NCBI GenBank assembly: GCA_029884515.1
Contig: JAOUHR010000042.1
Span: 1-10,265, forward strand
Direction of reading: 5' to 3'
Source of the DNA: Gemmatimonadota bacterium
GTDB taxonomy: Bacteria; Gemmatimonadota; Gemmatimonadetes; Gemmatimonadales; Gemmatimonadaceae
DNA length: 10,265 bases
Shown piece after piece: positions 8,161 to 10,265 of this stretch (position 1 is its first letter; each line of letters opens with the position of its first letter). A program made the translations under genes and the position numbers. The notes under the pieces are model-generated. The model saw only the letters and a program-made list of their open reading frames with translations, made no database searches and was not told the origin of the DNA.

Positions 8161-8505
8161 TCACGCCGCGTTGACCGTGTCGAGCTCGCCCGACTCGGCG
8201 CCTTCCCCCGGCTGCTGGGGGGTGGCGTCCGCGGCGGGCTCCGCCGGCGGACCGTCCTCCGGCATGACCGTGGGCGCCGCGAAGCGCTCGCCCAGGACGC
8301 GGAGGTCACCGATCTCCTTCTTGCTCAACTCGTGGTAACGGTCCGCGAGGAACTTCATGGTCTCGTCGAACCACTCGGTCTGGTGCTCAGGTGCCGAGCC
8401 GATCACGCCACAGCGCATCACGTGCTGGAACAGCTCGTCGCGCGCCTGGTCGTACGGCGACACGGGGGCGGTTGTTGGGCGGCCGCGGCTTCTCTGTCTG
8501 CTCAT
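8161..8505 (-). CDS. small uncharacterised protein with acidic, Pro/Ala-rich tail
   Basis: This 114-residue protein belongs to no family I recognise. It has a basic N-terminus (MSRQRSRGRP), a helical, conserved-looking core at ~16-77 (including DQARDELFQHVMRCGVIGSA and EWFDETMKFLADRYHELSKK), and a low-complexity acidic tail rich in Pro, Ala, Gln and Glu (~78-114). It has a single cysteine (C32), no signal peptide and no membrane segment, so it is probably cytoplasmic. ATG 8505 was chosen because in-frame upstream starts (GTG 8538, TTG 8544, GTG 8547) would add codons such as ACA, TCA, AAT and CAT that look unlike this genome, and that stretch is in the AT-rich spacer. Nothing near it reveals a job. 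The ORF is supported by typical codon use and by a strong terminator at its end. Confidence 0.78.
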   Translation of the reverse strand: MSRQRSRGRPTTAPVSPYDQARDELFQHVMRCGVIGSAPEHQTEWFDETMKFLADRYHELSKKEIGDLRVLGERFAAPTVMPEDGPPAEPAADATPQQPGEGAESGELDTVNAA

Positions 8506-8652
8506 CTCGTCGATTTCGGGGTCATGATTTGATGTCACGTGCAACACCGCAACCTAATCGCTTTCTCTCTTAACTCCTACCCTCCCGGTTTCGCTGATGT
8601 AACTTCCCCGCTTCGCCCCCCGCCCGTGCCAACCCTGTGGAGGTCCAGTTCC
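8506..8652. promoter_or_regulatory. divergent intergenic region, AT-rich then pyrimidine-rich
   Basis: This spacer separates the small - strand gene from the DsbA-like + strand gene. About 8520-8605 is clearly richer in A and T than anything else in the window, and from ~8557 the + strand is mostly C and T. It must hold promoters for both genes. Candidate -10-like hexamers are TAACTT (8600-8605, + strand) and TAGGTT (8556-8551, - strand), both close to the TAGCTT seen at the other divergent region, but neither has a convincing -35 partner. CACGTG (8536-8541) is a six-base palindrome of unknown meaning. Confidence 0.45.
8639..8643 (+). promoter_or_regulatory. Shine-Dalgarno site selecting the GTG start at 8653
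   Basis: GGAGG is a full match and lies nine bases before GTG 8653. It fixes the start of the DsbA-like gene at GTG, ruling out the longer frame open from 8539, whose extra residues are Pro/Ser-rich and read through the spacer. Confidence 0.8.
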
Positions 8653-9396
8653 GTGGCCAGCAAGAAGCGCTCGTCCAACCGCTCGTTCGGACCGATCCTG
8701 GTCATCGTCGGCGTCGTCGGTGTGGCTGCCCTCGGGTGGGTGGTGTCCCGCCCGGCGAAGGTCGTGACGCTCGACTCGTCGCTCCCGGCGGTGGCTGCCG
8801 CAGGGATCGTGAAGGGGAGTCCCGACGCCCCGGTTGAGATCGTGGAGTTCGGCGACTTCGAGTGCCCGGCGTGCGGCTACTTCGCCGCCGTCACCGAGCC
8901 GGACGTGATGTCGCGCCTGGTGGCCAGCGGGGACGTGCGCTTCCGCTTCATGGACTTCCCGCTCTCCATGCACCGGAACACCGTCCCGGCGCACAACGCC
9001 GCGCAGTGCGCGGACGAGCAGGGGAAGTTCTGGGAGATGCACGACCTGCTGTTCCGCGAGCAGGATCGCTGGAATGGCGAAGCGACGCGCACTCCGAAGA
9101 AGGTCTTCGAGCGCCTCGCCGGCGAGGCGGGGCTCGACGTGTCCACGTGGAGTGCGTGCTACGATTCGGAGCGCAAGCTCCCGCAGATCGCCGCCAACCG
9201 CAGGGAGGGAGAGCGCCTCCGGGTTGGCACCACGCCGAGCTTCATCATCGGCGGGCAGCTGATCACGGGCGCGCTGAGCTATGACCAGATCCGACAGTAC
9301 GTCTCGCTCGAGATGGCGCGCATCGCCAACTCCCAGGCGGCTGCCGCCGTGAAGCTCCCTGCCGCGCCGACGACGCCGGAGAAGAAGGCGCCCTGA
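8653..9396 (+). CDS. membrane-anchored DsbA-like thiol:disulfide oxidoreductase (thioredoxin_4 type)
   Basis: This 247-residue protein has a basic N-terminus (ASKKRSSNR) followed by one hydrophobic segment (~13-31) that acts as an uncleaved anchor or signal, placing the rest in the periplasm. The catalytic domain follows: VEIVEFGDFECPACGYF with the active-site CPAC (C71, C74), a helical insertion, and the cis-proline loop GTTPSFIIGG (T194-P195) that packs against the active site in the thioredoxin fold. Two further cysteines (C119 in AAQCA and C169 in SACYD) are common in this subfamily and could form a second disulfide. It probably forms or shuffles disulfide bonds in exported proteins; the redox partner is not in this window. 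The Ala/Pro/Lys tail after ~228 is low complexity. The GTG start is supported by GGAGG nine bases upstream. It could equally be annotated a BdbD/DsbA homologue. Confidence 0.93.
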   Translation: MASKKRSSNRSFGPILVIVGVVGVAALGWVVSRPAKVVTLDSSLPAVAAAGIVKGSPDAPVEIVEFGDFECPACGYFAAVTEPDVMSRLVASGDVRFRFMDFPLSMHRNTVPAHNAAQCADEQGKFWEMHDLLFREQDRWNGEATRTPKKVFERLAGEAGLDVSTWSACYDSERKLPQIAANRREGERLRVGTTPSFIIGGQLITGALSYDQIRQYVSLEMARIANSQAAAAVKLPAAPTTPEKKAP

Positions 9397-9407
9397 CGGT
9401 CAGCCGT

Positions 9408-9432
9408 CCGGCCGGGGGGTACCCCACGCCGG
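9408..9432. terminator. candidate bidirectional terminator hairpin
   Basis: Between the convergent DsbA-like and acetyl-CoA synthetase genes, CCGGC (9408-9412) pairs with GCCGG (9428-9432) and encloses the perfect palindrome GGGGTACCCC (9416-9425), giving an interrupted stem with small internal bulges. There is no T-tract. Position between two facing stops supports the call, but the stem is imperfect. Confidence 0.4.
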
Positions 9433-9480
9433 GCGCGTCGACCGCGTTGCGACGTGCCGTGGGGAAGGGTGAGCCGGCGC

Positions 9481-10265
<785 letters not shown>

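Noticed and set aside
8539..8652. N-terminal extension of the DsbA-like protein to 8539
   Set aside because: It reads through the AT-rich spacer and a full GGAGG site lies nine bases before GTG 8653.

Overview
The window is about 10.3 kb of very GC-rich, densely coding bacterial DNA with ten protein genes, two of them cut by the window edges. No rRNA, tRNA, CRISPR array, insertion sequence or phage gene was seen. The high GC at third codon positions, the frequent lack of Shine-Dalgarno sites, possible leaderless starts and the mix of exported M28 and two-domain M16 peptidases fit a Gram-negative, diderm, probably aerobic bacterium. Gemmatimonadota is my best guess, but it is an inference because the window holds no taxonomic marker.

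Region 1 (2-4884, + strand) is a tight run of four genes: the C-terminal part of a TPR protein, an ABC-2 type ATPase, its membrane permease, and an 875-residue two-domain M16 zinc peptidase. The TPR/ATPase and ATPase/permease junctions are 4-base overlaps and the permease/peptidase gap is one base, so they are probably co-transcribed. The ATPase seems to start at a rare CTG inside the CTGA overlap.

Region 2 (4934-7518, - strand) is a second likely operon, transcribed right to left: a stand-alone cyclic-nucleotide-binding domain protein, an exported M28 peptidase with a C-terminal fibronectin-III-like domain, and a DUF2461 protein. Both gaps are 16 bases. A promoter-like region at 7519-7640 separates it from a divergent gene for a small exported protein of beta-barrel type (7641-8117).

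Region 3 (8118-10265) begins with a perfect 12-bp hairpin between convergent genes. A small uncharacterised protein (- strand) then diverges, across an unusually AT-rich and pyrimidine-rich spacer, from a membrane-anchored DsbA-like thiol oxidoreductase (+ strand). The latter converges on the 3' part of acetyl-CoA synthetase (- strand), which runs off the right edge.

Most of the content is familiar housekeeping, export and envelope genes. I found no convincing new multi-gene system. The points most worth a second look are the non-canonical ATPase start, a four-cysteine cluster next to the M28 zinc site, and the inverted ATAGCTT elements in the divergent promoter region.
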